The notes under the pieces are model-generated. The model was not told the DNA's origin, did no database searches, and was given only the letters and a program-made list of their open reading frames with translations. Positions 1 to 9,606 of a DNA stretch of 64,000 bases are shown piece by piece. Origin of the DNA: Furcasterigmium furcatum (taxonomy: Eukaryota > Ascomycota > Sordariomycetes > Glomerellales > Plectosphaerellaceae); assembly GCA_001599815.1 (NCBI GenBank), contig BCIA01000002.1:2115831-2179830 (forward strand). Direction: 5' to 3'. A program made the translations under genes and the position numbers. How positions within the stretch are numbered: the stretch's first letter is position 1; each line of letters begins with the position of its first letter.

Positions 1-287
1 ACTCAGCTGGCAGAGGAGAGGACTCCGACGGAAATGATCAAAACCTGACGTGCCACCACCTCCAGCTCCGTCGCAATTGAACTTTTCTTCTCCTCCTCCT
101 CCCCCTCGGGATCTCCCTGCGACCACCTCGCCGCGCATTGACGACCAGACGAATCCTCCCCCAAACTTCATCTCTTCTCTCCCCGCTCATCTGCTGCTCA
201 TCTCGTCGCATAAGTTGCTAATTGCGTGGCACACCGTCCATCTATTCTATTCTCCCCCCGCCGGAAAGCCCGTCCCCGCCGCTCAAA

Positions 288-752
288 ATGGCAGACATCA
301 TTAATACCCTCCTGGACTTCTACGTCAACACGACCCCCTGGTACCGCTTGATGGCTCTCTGGTCGTGGATTCTCGGCGGCATTCTTCTCGCGGTCCAAAC
401 CTCTCAGCTCGGCGAGGACAACCCCATCAAATGGACCAAGCTGACTTCTCAGACAAAGTGAGTACTCACCGTCGCGACCGGGGACTCTGATGAAGAAGAC
501 GAGGCGACTGACATCTCCGCGCGCAGGCCCTACTGGTATCTCCTCTACGTCTCTGAGTTGCTCTTCCTCATGACCGGCGCGTACCCCCTCTTCATCAAGC
601 AGATCGACGGCCTCCTCTGGGGCCGCGAGCAGCAGCTCCTCAACGGCCTGTGGCTCGGCATCGTGGGCCTCGAGGTCGTCATGATCGTCAGCGCCGCGTC
701 CATCTTCGTCCTGCGATCGTTCCAGGCCGCGCCCAAGCAGAAGACGCAGTAG
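288..752 (+). CDS. Small multi-span membrane protein, unknown function
   Basis: Two exons, 288-457 and 527-752, joined by a 69-base intron with a GTGAGT donor and a GCGCAG acceptor, give 131 aa. The junction rebuilds a lysine codon. The start is the first ATG in a good context (AAAATGG). Hydrophobic stretches lie near residues 18-37, 60-78 and 90-115, so three membrane spans are likely, and the tail is short, basic and glutamine-rich. There is no cleavable signal peptide. I do not recognise a family. The 5' flank is C/T-rich, as is common in fungal promoters. Confidence 0.75.
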
Positions 753-1542
753 ACGGGGCGGCCCGAGGCTCGGATCCTGCGGCACATTCGACGGAAGGCG
801 ATCTCGCGGCGCGATCGGGAAAATGTCCTAGGATGACGATGTAGTTGGAAATAAAATACCTGTTGATACCCTTCATCTGGCCCCCTGGTGTCCTCGGTGA
901 CAGGATTTCGCGGCACTGGCCGATGAGAGCTGCCTCGGCTTCCGTCGGCTGGCCTGGGTGTGAGGACAGATGGGCTTCGGTTTACCTTCCACGGCCATTC
1001 CGACACGGGATTCATTTCATGGTTCTAGCGCCCGACTCATCGTGGATTCTTCGGATCGACAATCGCCTCGCCGTCAATCCCAAGCCCCAAACTCACCTGC
1101 CACGCCGGGACCAAGGCGTGCCGCGGGAGACGGGACAGGGTGGCGGCGGGGCTTCCAAGCCTTGGAGTCGCCTTGGGAGCACGGCCAAGATGCCAAAATC
1201 CGGGGTAAAGCAACGAACTGGCGCTTGCTCATCGACGGCTCTGTGTCTGTCTGGGCGCGATCGACATTGATCACTCACTTCTCTCACTGTCCGCATCGAC
1301 CAACAGCAACTCTGTCATTTCCCCTTTGTTGGGAGGCACAGACCTTGAATTGCGCCCCCGAAAGAAAACACCTGGAGACGCGGTCCGCCACCCGGCGGCA
1401 CAGATCAGACAGGCTGTGATAAAAGGCCTGCGCCCTTCCGCATTTCCGAGTGGATGATCTGGCCCGAGGTCTTCGCCATCCCCGAGAACCTCCATCGAGT
1501 CCCGAGTCCGTCCCCAATTCCGAGACCAAAATACTCGCCATC
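753..1542. other. Intergenic region without a supported gene
   Basis: Several short open frames overlap here but none has a credible start, splice pattern or protein character. A TATA-like GATAAAAG at about 1418-1425 lies some 120 bases upstream of the small secreted protein gene and may belong to its promoter. Confidence 0.5.
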
Positions 1543-1773
1543 ATGAAGCCCACCGCCCTCCTCTCGCTCATCGCCTTCGGCGCTCATGTGGCCCTCGCAG
1601 CCATCACGGAGACCTCGACCGACCAAGGTACCCTCTGTTGCTCGGACGGGTGCGACGACTCTGGCAAGGAGAAGTGCTGGCTCTGCGGATCTCAGCGGTG
1701 CGGTGGCTGCCGGTCCTGTCTCCCGACACAGCAGCTCGACGAGGGCCAAGAGCCGATGGGCTTTGATCTGTGA
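1543..1773 (+). CDS. Small secreted cysteine-rich protein (effector-like)
   Basis: A single exon encodes 76 aa. Residues 1-19 form a clear signal peptide (charged start, hydrophobic core, ALA ending). The mature part of about 57 aa holds eight cysteines within roughly 30 residues, including CC, CWLC and CGGC arrangements, which suggests up to four disulfides. The ATG at 1543 is the only one placing the signal peptide at the N terminus. Size, secretion signal and cysteine density match the general profile of fungal effector candidates or small antimicrobial proteins. I cannot assign a family, and function is inference. Confidence 0.65.
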   Translation: MKPTALLSLIAFGAHVALAAITETSTDQGTLCCSDGCDDSGKEKCWLCGSQRCGGCRSCLPTQQLDEGQEPMGFDL

Positions 1774-2782
1774 TGAGGCGGAGTGGTGGTGGACGTGGTG
1801 GTGGACGTGTAGGATGGAAAGCGATATCTTAGGTTGAGCATCATGGCAGCGACAAGACTGAGGGCACAACATCAGCGGAGCAACAGCGGAATAAACCCAT
1901 TCCCTGGTTCCGCGCATCAAACACTGTTACATTGGGGATGGAATGGATGCTCAGGGTTCACGGTCGTACTTCCAAGCTGTCGGGATGGCCGTCCAGACAC
2001 CCTGGCCATCCCTCGCTCTCACTCACCTGAGCACCACCAACAACACCCATATCATCGACCGTGGAATACCGAAGGAGACGTGGTGACAACTCTGAAAAGT
2101 ACAAGGCATTCTCATACGGCCTGCCGAAAGTCCGTATTGGCAACGTGAGGGGAAGAAGATCTTCGCCTCGCGTTCAGACGAACCGCGAGCATGATCATGC
2201 CTCTCGAACCATAGCCGCAGCCAATAGACCCAAGCAAGTCATCCTGCCGTCTGCAGCACTAGACCAGAAGCATCGTCGGCTCGAGGACAAGAAGTCATCA
2301 TTGCCCCGTTTCCCCGCACCGTTTCCCCCGGAGCTCCCCCACAGCGTAACCAGTCTGGATAGCCTCCAAAGTCCTTTCAGGGGTATGAGGATCCCCTGTC
2401 CCTGGATGTACATCATGTCGGCCCAAGACTGGCCGAGGAGACCTCGTCAAGTGTGGTCCGTTGAAGCGTCGGCCCTCCGCTAGAGCTCAGAAGATGTCGT
2501 GAATCTGCAGCTGACATTATCCAGACACGAAAGATCCTCTGCCTCGCCTCGAGAACGGCTAAAGTCCTCGCCGGCCAAGGCTTCGACCACCATGTTCGCA
2601 AGGACTACCCCGAGGACAGCTCTGTTTCGGGGGAGCATTGTAACGAGAGCTCGAGGGCACCGCGGAGCATGCGTCTCGTTCTCTGCTTTAAATAAGTCCC
2701 ACGATGCGACGCTGCGAGTAGAAGGAACCTGTCTCCTCCAGTAGCACACGCTGCCAAAGGAAGCTCCAGCCAGCTCTTCATC
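1774..2782. other. Intergenic region without a supported gene
   Basis: About 1 kb between the small secreted protein gene and the rhamnosidase gene. Short open frames on both strands lack convincing starts or protein features. It presumably holds the 3' UTR of the first gene and the promoter of the second. Confidence 0.5.
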
Positions 2783-5476
2783 ATGCTCCTTCGTCCCGCC
2801 GCCATTGCCCTCGGCGGCCTCCTCGGCCTTGCCAACGCCATCGGCATAGAGAAGGGCTCTCTTCGCACCAACGCCCAGACGAACCCCATCGCCGTCGACA
2901 ACACGACTCCTCGCTTGACCTGGCGCCTGACGTCCGATGTCAGGGCCGACAAGCAGACCGCCTACCACGTCCAAGTGTCCTCGTCCGAGTCCTTCGACGA
3001 CGTCGACCTCTGGGACAGCGGCAAGGTCGAGTCCGAGTGGGCGTGGACCGTTTACGACGGCAAGGCCCTCAAGTCTCGCGATGCCGCCTTCTGGCGCATC
3101 AAGGTGTGGGACGCGGACGACGCCGTCTCCGACTGGAGTGACCCGGCCACGTTCGAGGTCTCCCTTCTAGACGCAGCCGACTGGAGCGCCGAATGGATCA
3201 AGAACCCGAACCATGTCAACGGCGTGACCTCCCTCCCCCGGTTCGCAAAGGTCTTCTCGGTCGATTGCCCCGTCGAGAAGGCCCGCCTCTACATCCTCGG
3301 CCTCGGTCTTCACCACCCTCTCATCAACAACAAGCAGGTCAGCGACGACGTGATGCAGCAGGGCTACGCCACCCTCAACAAGACCCTACTGTACTCGACC
3401 TACGATGTCCTCGACACTCTCAAGAAGGGAAAGAACCTGCTGGCCGTCGAGCTCGGCAAGGGAGTCTACGACAGCACGGTCCCCGTCGGCGGTCGCTACA
3501 CCAAGTTCAGACAGGCCCCTCGCGACCTCATGCTGCTTGCTCAGCTCGAGTACACCTGCGAGGACGGTAGCGTCGAGAAGGTCTACACGGGCGAGGACTG
3601 GGTGACCACCGTCGAGGGCCCCTGGCTCGAGGCGCACTGGTACGGCGGCGAGGAGTACGATGCCCGCAAGGAGAACAAGCTCTGGGGGCACCTCTGTGGT
3701 GACCGCTCCGACTGGGCCAACGCCGTGCCCGCCGTACCTCCCTATGGCAAGCTCGTCAGCCCCCGTGCGCCTCCCCTGAAGATCACCGAGAGCTTCACTG
3801 CCAAGTCCGTCTGGCAGGCAGACAACGGGCAGTGGGTGTTCGACCTCGGCACCAACATCGCCGGCATCTTCACGTTCAAGATCAAGGGCCACGGTGACAA
3901 GGCCGGCACCCGCATCACTTTCTGGCCCGGCGAGTCGGCCGGCCGGTCGAGCGGCGTCAGCCAGACCTCCACGGGCACGCCCATCTACAACGCCTACACG
4001 CTGTCCGACTCGGATGACCAGGAGTACACTCCCCGCTACATCTACCACGGCCACCAGTTCCTCGGCGTCAACCTGACCTGGACCCCTCAGGCCTCCGACC
4101 TCGTCGGATCCGTCGTCCGCGCCAACAACGAGCAGGTGTTGTCGCTCTCCACCTCAAACCAGCTGTTCAACGACATCCACAAGATCATTGACCGCTCCAT
4201 CCAGGGCAACATGCACTCCGTCCTGACGGACTGCCCTCACCGCGAGAAATGGGGATGGAATGAGCAGGACCACCTCGTCTTTGACCCCCTCACCTTCAAC
4301 TACGACTTCCAGGCCTACGGCGACGACCTGATCCGCACCTTCGCTGACGCCCAGGCCAAGGACGTCCCCGGGCTCATCCCCGCGACGTCCCCCGAGTACA
4401 ACATCATGGGCGGCGGCTACAGGAACGACCCCAATTGGGGCAGCGCCATGGTCTGGGTGCCCCTCAAGCTGTACCGCATGTACGGCGACATCGAGATCCT
4501 CAAGGTCAAGCACCAGGAGATGATCGACTACGTCGGCTACCTCATGACGCGCGCCGCGGGCCGCCCGTTCCTCGACGACGGCGGCCTCGGCGACTGGCTC
4601 TCCCTCGAGCTGCGCCCCGTGACCCCCAAGGGCGTCTCCTCGACCTTCGGCTACCACGGCGCGGCCCTCGCCATGTCCGAGGTCGAGGAGATCCTCGGCA
4701 ACACCGAGTCGGCCAAGTTCTACGCCGACCTCGCCCGCGACATCCGCGAGGGCTTCCACGGGCGCTGGTTTAACGCCACGGCCGCCAGCCCTTACTACTG
4801 CGAGAACACGCAGGGCTGCAACGCCTTCGCCCTCGGCATGCAGGCCGTCCCGGGCGACGCGCGCGCGGACGTCGTCGACTCCCTCATCGGGAACATCAGG
4901 CAGCACAACTACACGATGCGCATCGGCGAGATCGCCCTCCCGAGCATGTTCCGCGAGCTGCAGGCGCACGGGCGCGACGACGTCATCTACAACATCATGA
5001 ACACCGAGGAGCAGTGGGGGTACGGCTACATGGTCCGCCAGGGCGCGACGTCGCTCTGGGAGCACTGGGACCTGCCGGTCACGGGCGGCAGCAGGAACCA
5101 CTTCATGTTCGGCTACGGCGACGGCTGGCTCATCCAGCTCGCGGGCATGTGGCAGCTGCCCAGGTCGGTGGCCTGGAAGCAGATCGAGTACCGGCCCATC
5201 GTCGTCGGGGACCTGACGTCCGCGTCGACGGGGTACCGCACGCCGCACGGCCATGCGTCGGCCGCCTGGGAGAAGAGCGGTAAGGAGATCGCGTATGAGA
5301 TCACGGTCCCTGTTGGGTCGACCGGAAAGGTTGTGCTCGCCGCGGAGGGCGTCAAGGAGGGCGGCGAGGCTGTTGTCGAGGGCAAGAACGGCGTCATCTC
5401 GGTCGGCGAGGAGGATGGGCAGGCTGTTGTTGTTGTCGGCTCTGGCACCTACTCGTTCACCGCGACGCTGGTTTGA
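2783..5476 (+). CDS. Secreted alpha-L-rhamnosidase (GH78)
   Basis: An intronless frame of 897 aa. Residues 1-19 are a signal peptide (LGLANA ending), so the enzyme should be secreted. Next comes a beta-rich N-terminal module (about 25-130), then accessory beta domains, the catalytic (alpha/alpha)6 barrel from about residue 450 and a C-terminal beta domain. The GH78 hallmark appears as DCPHREKWGW at residues 483-492, where the family has DCPQRDERxGW; the acidic residue E488 lies in the catalytic loop, and GDWLSLE follows in the barrel. Family members release terminal L-rhamnose from plant pectin (rhamnogalacturonan), flavonoid glycosides or saponins. The length is normal for the family and several N-glycosylation sequons are present. 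No sugar transporter or other pectinase lies next to it. Confidence 0.93.
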   Translation: MLLRPAAIALGGLLGLANAIGIEKGSLRTNAQTNPIAVDNTTPRLTWRLTSDVRADKQTAYHVQVSSSESFDDVDLWDSGKVESEWAWTVYDGKALKSRDAAFWRIKVWDADDAVSDWSDPATFEVSLLDAADWSAEWIKNPNHVNGVTSLPRFAKVFSVDCPVEKARLYILGLGLHHPLINNKQVSDDVMQQGYATLNKTLLYSTYDVLDTLKKGKNLLAVELGKGVYDSTVPVGGRYTKFRQAPRDLMLLAQLEYTCEDGSVEKVYTGEDWVTTVEGPWLEAHWYGGEEYDARKENKLWGHLCGDRSDWANAVPAVPPYGKLVSPRAPPLKITESFTAKSVWQADNGQWVFDLGTNIAGIFTFKIKGHGDKAGTRITFWPGESAGRSSGVSQTSTGTPIYNAYTLSDSDDQEYTPRYIYHGHQFLGVNLTWTPQASDLVGSVVRANNEQVLSLSTSNQLFNDIHKIIDRSIQGNMHSVLTDCPHREKWGWNEQDHLVFDPLTFNYDFQAYGDDLIRTFADAQAKDVPGLIPATSPEYNIMGGGYRNDPNWGSAMVWVPLKLYRMYGDIEILKVKHQEMIDYVGYLMTRAAGRPFLDDGGLGDWLSLELRPVTPKGVSSTFGYHGAALAMSEVEEILGNTESAKFYADLARDIREGFHGRWFNATAASPYYCENTQGCNAFALGMQAVPGDARADVVDSLIGNIRQHNYTMRIGEIALPSMFRELQAHGRDDVIYNIMNTEEQWGYGYMVRQGATSLWEHWDLPVTGGSRNHFMFGYGDGWLIQLAGMWQLPRSVAWKQIEYRPIVVGDLTSASTGYRTPHGHASAAWEKSGKEIAYEITVPVGSTGKVVLAAEGVKEGGEAVVEGKNGVISVGEEDGQAVVVVGSGTYSFTATLV

Positions 5477-5673
5477 GGGCGCAGGATCTGGGTCAAGAAA
5501 AGGGTTGAGAGGCATCCAGCCAAGGGCAAATCAGTGCAGGGGAGCCGCTGAAGGGTATATGCATTGGCGATGAGGCAATGAGTGATGACTTATACTGTAC
5601 ATACTGCTCCTGAACAATGTCAAACGAGGGAATAAACGCTGGTTGTACACAAAAGATCCATACATCGTCGTCC

Positions 5674-6448
5674 TCAGGATGATGGTCCCTTAACAACCGG
5701 GACCTGTCTCTTCGCCTTGTTCCTCATCACGAACCATGTCGCCAGCGCGGACAGGGCCATCATGACCGGGACACCGAGACCGACGCCGATTCCGACGCCG
5801 AGCTTCCACTTATGCCTCTCCTGGTTGCGACCGATCTCCTCCTGCGCCTGGGCGACCATCCCGGCCCAGTGCCGCTGGACGGAGAACGTCGAGGTTCTAG
5901 ATACTGTGCTTTGGAGCTCGCTGCTGTGGTCGATGATGGCGATGCTGTTTCTCATGTCGGCGGTCAGGGCCTGGAGGTCGGCTCTCGAGACGTTCCAGTC
6001 GCCCGAGTCGAGGATGTCCCTGTAGACGGCTCCGGGCGAGAATGTGAGGTGGTCCTCTGTCACATCTGAGAGGCGCAGGTTCGTCAGAAACCGGTTCATG
6101 GTTGACGGTGGGGCCGAAGCCAGGTAGGGACTTACTCTTGGACCATTCGGCGTGTTTGCCTTCCCTGTTGTTTACTGAACGTGAAGAGATCCTCCAGAGG
6201 ACTTCGACCTCCCCGGGCGCGTTGACCCAGGTCAGGGTGTAGTTCTCGCTCTCGTCGATCATGGCGTAGCCCGTGTTGCGGTTGAGCTCGCTGTGCAGAG
6301 CGTAGACGTTGTCTGGGTACTCGCAGGGGCTGGGATCGCACCAGCGGAACGAGGTGAGGCAGACACCGCTAGTGTCTTCGCACCTCGAGCATAGGCCGGC
6401 GACTGATAGTAGCGACAGTGTCGCTAGAGTCTTCGTCGAGGGGAACAT
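5674..6448 (-). CDS. Type I single-pass membrane protein, unknown function
   Basis: Two exons, 6448-6136 and 6065-5674, are separated by a 70-base intron (GTAAGT donor, CTCAG acceptor) and encode 234 aa. A signal peptide spans residues 1-21. A cysteine-containing ectodomain with NYT, NVT and NVS sequons follows. Near the C terminus a long glycine-rich hydrophobic segment precedes MRNKAKR, giving a short basic cytoplasmic tail. This is the topology of a cell-surface protein or sensor. The splice is well supported because it joins EWSK to VTEDHL without a stop. I do not recognise the ectodomain. Confidence 0.75.
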
Positions 6449-7141
6449 GGCACTTCGGGGGTGTTGACCCTGTTGTTGAGGGTGTATAGTACGGTTTGAG
6501 TGTCGGTATTTAGTTGCCCAGAAGAGCCGTACTTAGAAAGTAGTAGAGATGGAGCACGAGCGGAGTGATTTGAGCTGAGCCTTGCTAGATGATATATTCC
6601 ATCCCTCAGTCTTCTGGTTGGGGATCTACCTACACGCGTATTGACCGAGGCCACTGGTGGTGTCCGTTGAGCGTGGCGGAGGCTTCAAGGCCGGGCAAAT
6701 CACGAGAGACCTTGGACTTGACGATGCTCCAACATTGGCCAACTGCCGTCATGTACCCGCTAGAACCAGTTATTTGGGATCCTGCGCCGCCCTAGATGGG
6801 TGAAGGGTCTCCGGTGAAGGTCCTCGGACGGCAGATCGGCACCGCAGCGTTGGCAGCTTGACATCAGCCAAGAAATCAAGGCTTACAGGGATCTACAGTC
6901 AAGAGCCCAATGCGGAACATGTCATGTCGGGCGGGAAATATCCAAGCATCTTGGCCAACTGAAGCTTCTTGATTTAAGGGTCTCGATTGCGGGGAGTTTC
7001 CCGATTCTCACTCTAACTAGCGGCACTCTGTGCTCGCTATTCTTAGCGCTTGGGCACTCCATGTGCTGCACGCGACCCTGAACTTCTCAAGTCGATGCTG
7101 ATCATGTGTCTGTCTGACGCTCCCCTCTCATCACGTGCCCC
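6449..7141. other. Intergenic region without a supported gene
   Basis: About 690 bases between two minus-strand genes. No open frame with convincing coding character. It should contain the promoter of the type I membrane protein gene (nearest 6448) and the 3' end of the upstream transcript. Confidence 0.45.
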
Positions 7142-7705
7142 TCAGCCCATCAGGAGTTGCGCTCTCCTCGACTCGCGGACGCCGGCTCCAAGGATGAAGG
7201 AGATCCTCAGCGCCGCGGTGAACATCAGGAAGAGGAGGACCGCCCAGTCCTCCTTCCACCAATCGGTGATGCTCCAGAAGCGGTTGTGGTAGTACATGGC
7301 CCTGATCTGGCCGATGAAGTAGAAAGCGTCGCACGTGAGCACCGCCCACTGGACGAGCTTCCAGATGGAGAGGTCGTCGGTGCGTCGCAGGAGGAAGACC
7401 TGCAGGATGCCGATGGCGGCGAGGGAGCCGCCAAGGTGGTAGAGGAAGGCGTGGTGGTGGTAGTTGAAGGCCTCGTGGGAGAAGAGGTTGGCCATCCAGT
7501 TGGTCTCGAAGAGGTTCATGTAGACGGCGAAGGCGATGATGAGGGGGTCGATCCAGGTGAACCAGATGCGGTAGAACACCGGGAGCTGTGCTTCGCGGAC
7601 CATTTTCAAGGCTGCCGGGAGGAACTTTTCTGTAGAGGCGGATGATGAGCTTGAGGCGAACGTGGAGCTTGAGGCGTGAGATTCTCCCGAGACTGATGAA
7701 GGCAT
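7142..7705 (-). CDS. DUF7704-like integral membrane protein
   Basis: A single exon of 187 aa with an ATG at 7705. A serine-rich, non-hydrophobic N terminus (about 1-30) is followed by four hydrophobic segments (near 44-62, 90-106, 115-132 and 152-172). The LPVFYRIWFTWIDPL opening of the membrane part resembles the fungal DUF7704 family, whose members are small four-helix membrane proteins of unknown role. The family assignment is from memory of its pattern, so it is moderately sure; membrane localisation is well supported. Confidence 0.7.
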   Translation of the reverse strand: MPSSVSGESHASSSTFASSSSSASTEKFLPAALKMVREAQLPVFYRIWFTWIDPLIIAFAVYMNLFETNWMANLFSHEAFNYHHHAFLYHLGGSLAAIGILQVFLLRRTDDLSIWKLVQWAVLTCDAFYFIGQIRAMYYHNRFWSITDWWKEDWAVLLFLMFTAALRISFILGAGVRESRRAQLLMG

Positions 7706-8161
7706 GGCGATGGGTGAGGAGGCGGGCAGAGCTGGCCGTACTTATGTTGCTGTTGGAGGAATGCGGGAGTGCCGCGGGATGCAGGTGTGTTCTTTTGTTG
7801 CTGGCGCCCCCCTTTTATCAGGCACCGGTTTAAAATCCTGCGAGGTGATCGGGACTTTGGTTTGTCGTGATTCTGGCGATCCCTGTTGGCGCTGATTCGG
7901 CTCAATGCGACCCCTGACCCCTGTCCAGGCCCATCCCCCTAACCCTATCGGGTCCCAGGCAACAACTCGAACGACCAGATGAAGCTGATGTCACGAGGGA
8001 CCTTTGTAAGTCCGCCGTCAGCTTCCGCGGGGTTGTCGTGTGTCTCATAATATCACCTCATCCCGTCGCCACGTCCGTTAGGCAACTCAATAACATCAAG
8101 ATCTAGCCAGCAACATTGATCCCTCCAGGTCTGTGTGGCCAGAGAGAGGCTCAACGCCATC
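7706..8161. other. Divergent promoter region
   Basis: The roughly 455 bases lie between the DUF7704-like gene on the minus strand and the F-box-like gene on the plus strand, so they should carry both promoters. I see no additional gene. Confidence 0.45.
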
Positions 8162-9517
8162 ATGGCTGCACGGCTGCCCCCCGAGATCTTGAAGCTGGCC
8201 GTGGAAGCTCTGTTCCCCTTCGGCGACGATCCAAAGACACTCTATCTCGATCAATGGATGCCCCATGGGAGGCCGCCGTACACCCACGGCACCATGGCCA
8301 ATATGTGCCTGGCGTCCAAGATGCTCCGCGACTTCGCCATCCCCGTCCTATACCGGCTGCCCATGACCCTGAAGACAACTCAGCTCGCACGCACCTTGGC
8401 GGAACGGCCGGACCTGGCGCGCCATGTCTTGTATCTGCACCACGACTGCTGGAATAACTGGTACGGGATCGACCGCGAGCTGCTCGGGCCAGAGTTCACG
8501 GAAGTGCATAAAGAGGGCATCGCGTACATCGAACGCCGCGTGGCCGAGGAAGAAGACGGCCCCTGGGAGAACGAGGACGGGGTCCTGATGGACGAGCTCC
8601 GTGATGCGGCAGAGAGCCAGAACGACGCCCACATCTTGGATTCCATCGTCATCTCTCTGTGCCCAAACCTCGAGAAGCTCCACGTCTCGAGCTACTACAA
8701 GCCCGTCCTCGCCACGCTGGCCCCGGACTCCCTCCTTAACCTCACCACCGTCACTGTCTCCCACGGGGACACCGAGATGGCCATGCACTTCCACCTCCTC
8801 TTCTACCTCGCCAAGGCCGCGCCGAACATCTCGACCCTAGTCCTTGAGGCCCTCTCAGACGGCGACTTCAACGAAGAACCAACGCCCTTCCCGACCTTTC
8901 CCAAAGTCACCACGCTGCGGCTCCTGCGAAGCCTCCTCGAAGAGGACTGCTTCCCGGCAGTGACCCGCGCGTTCCCCCTGCTGGAGGACTTCACCTACGA
9001 CTCCGGCGACAGCCTCGTCGGCTACGGCGGCATGCACGCAAAACAGCTCCAAGACGCCGTTGTCCGCCACGCGCCCGGGCTGAGGGTTCTCCAGGTCGAC
9101 ATGCGCGAGTTCTTCGCCCCAGACGGCCTGGAAGAGGACTCGGTGTGGGATTCGGGGCTGGCATCGATGCGGCACCTCGAGTCGTTCACCATGGATTCGG
9201 ACACGGTAGAGCCCTTGAAAGACGACAGCGGGATTCCCGATGACTTCCTCGTGAGAATGCTGCCGACTTCGCTGCAGACCTTTCGCATCTTCTGGGGGGT
9301 GGGGAGCCACGGAGGGCAGGGAGGGGTGCATCCGACGGACCTGAAGGTCGCTCTTCTCAGACTTGCCGGGGAGGTCGCTACTCGCTTCACCAACCTCAAG
9401 GAGGTTGACTTCTTTGATCTGAGCGAGGCCGAAGACACGACGGAGATCGAAAACGCCTTTGAAGCGGCCGGCGTGGACTTTTCGGTCGTTCCGCGGGGGT
9501 CACGACCCTACTACTGA
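8162..9517 (+). CDS. F-box-like/leucine-rich protein
   Basis: A single exon of 451 aa. The start is the ATG at 8162 (ATCATGG); the frame is open slightly upstream but only through a GTG. The N terminus MAARLPPEILKLAVEAL fits the LPxEIL core of an F-box, followed by long alternating leucine-rich stretches (for example LRLLRSLLEEDCFP, PGLRVLQVDMREF) typical of fungal F-box/LRR-like proteins. Such proteins are usually substrate receptors of SCF ubiquitin ligases, but many fungal members are divergent and untested. The gene converges on the NACHT-ankyrin gene, with stops about 90 bases apart. Confidence 0.7.
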   Translation: MAARLPPEILKLAVEALFPFGDDPKTLYLDQWMPHGRPPYTHGTMANMCLASKMLRDFAIPVLYRLPMTLKTTQLARTLAERPDLARHVLYLHHDCWNNWYGIDRELLGPEFTEVHKEGIAYIERRVAEEEDGPWENEDGVLMDELRDAAESQNDAHILDSIVISLCPNLEKLHVSSYYKPVLATLAPDSLLNLTTVTVSHGDTEMAMHFHLLFYLAKAAPNISTLVLEALSDGDFNEEPTPFPTFPKVTTLRLLRSLLEEDCFPAVTRAFPLLEDFTYDSGDSLVGYGGMHAKQLQDAVVRHAPGLRVLQVDMREFFAPDGLEEDSVWDSGLASMRHLESFTMDSDTVEPLKDDSGIPDDFLVRMLPTSLQTFRIFWGVGSHGGQGGVHPTDLKVALLRLAGEVATRFTNLKEVDFFDLSEAEDTTEIENAFEAAGVDFSVVPRGSRPYY

Positions 9518-9606
9518 GGAAGAAGCAATGTAGAAGCAGTCAATAATAAAGGGGGAGTCCGAAGAGAGTCGCCAACAGAGCTGCCCAGTCCCCCGCCACT
9601 GCTACA

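Noticed and set aside
4154..5515. Long antisense frame opposite the rhamnosidase
   Set aside because: A codon-bias shadow of a GC-rich gene, with no recognisable domain.
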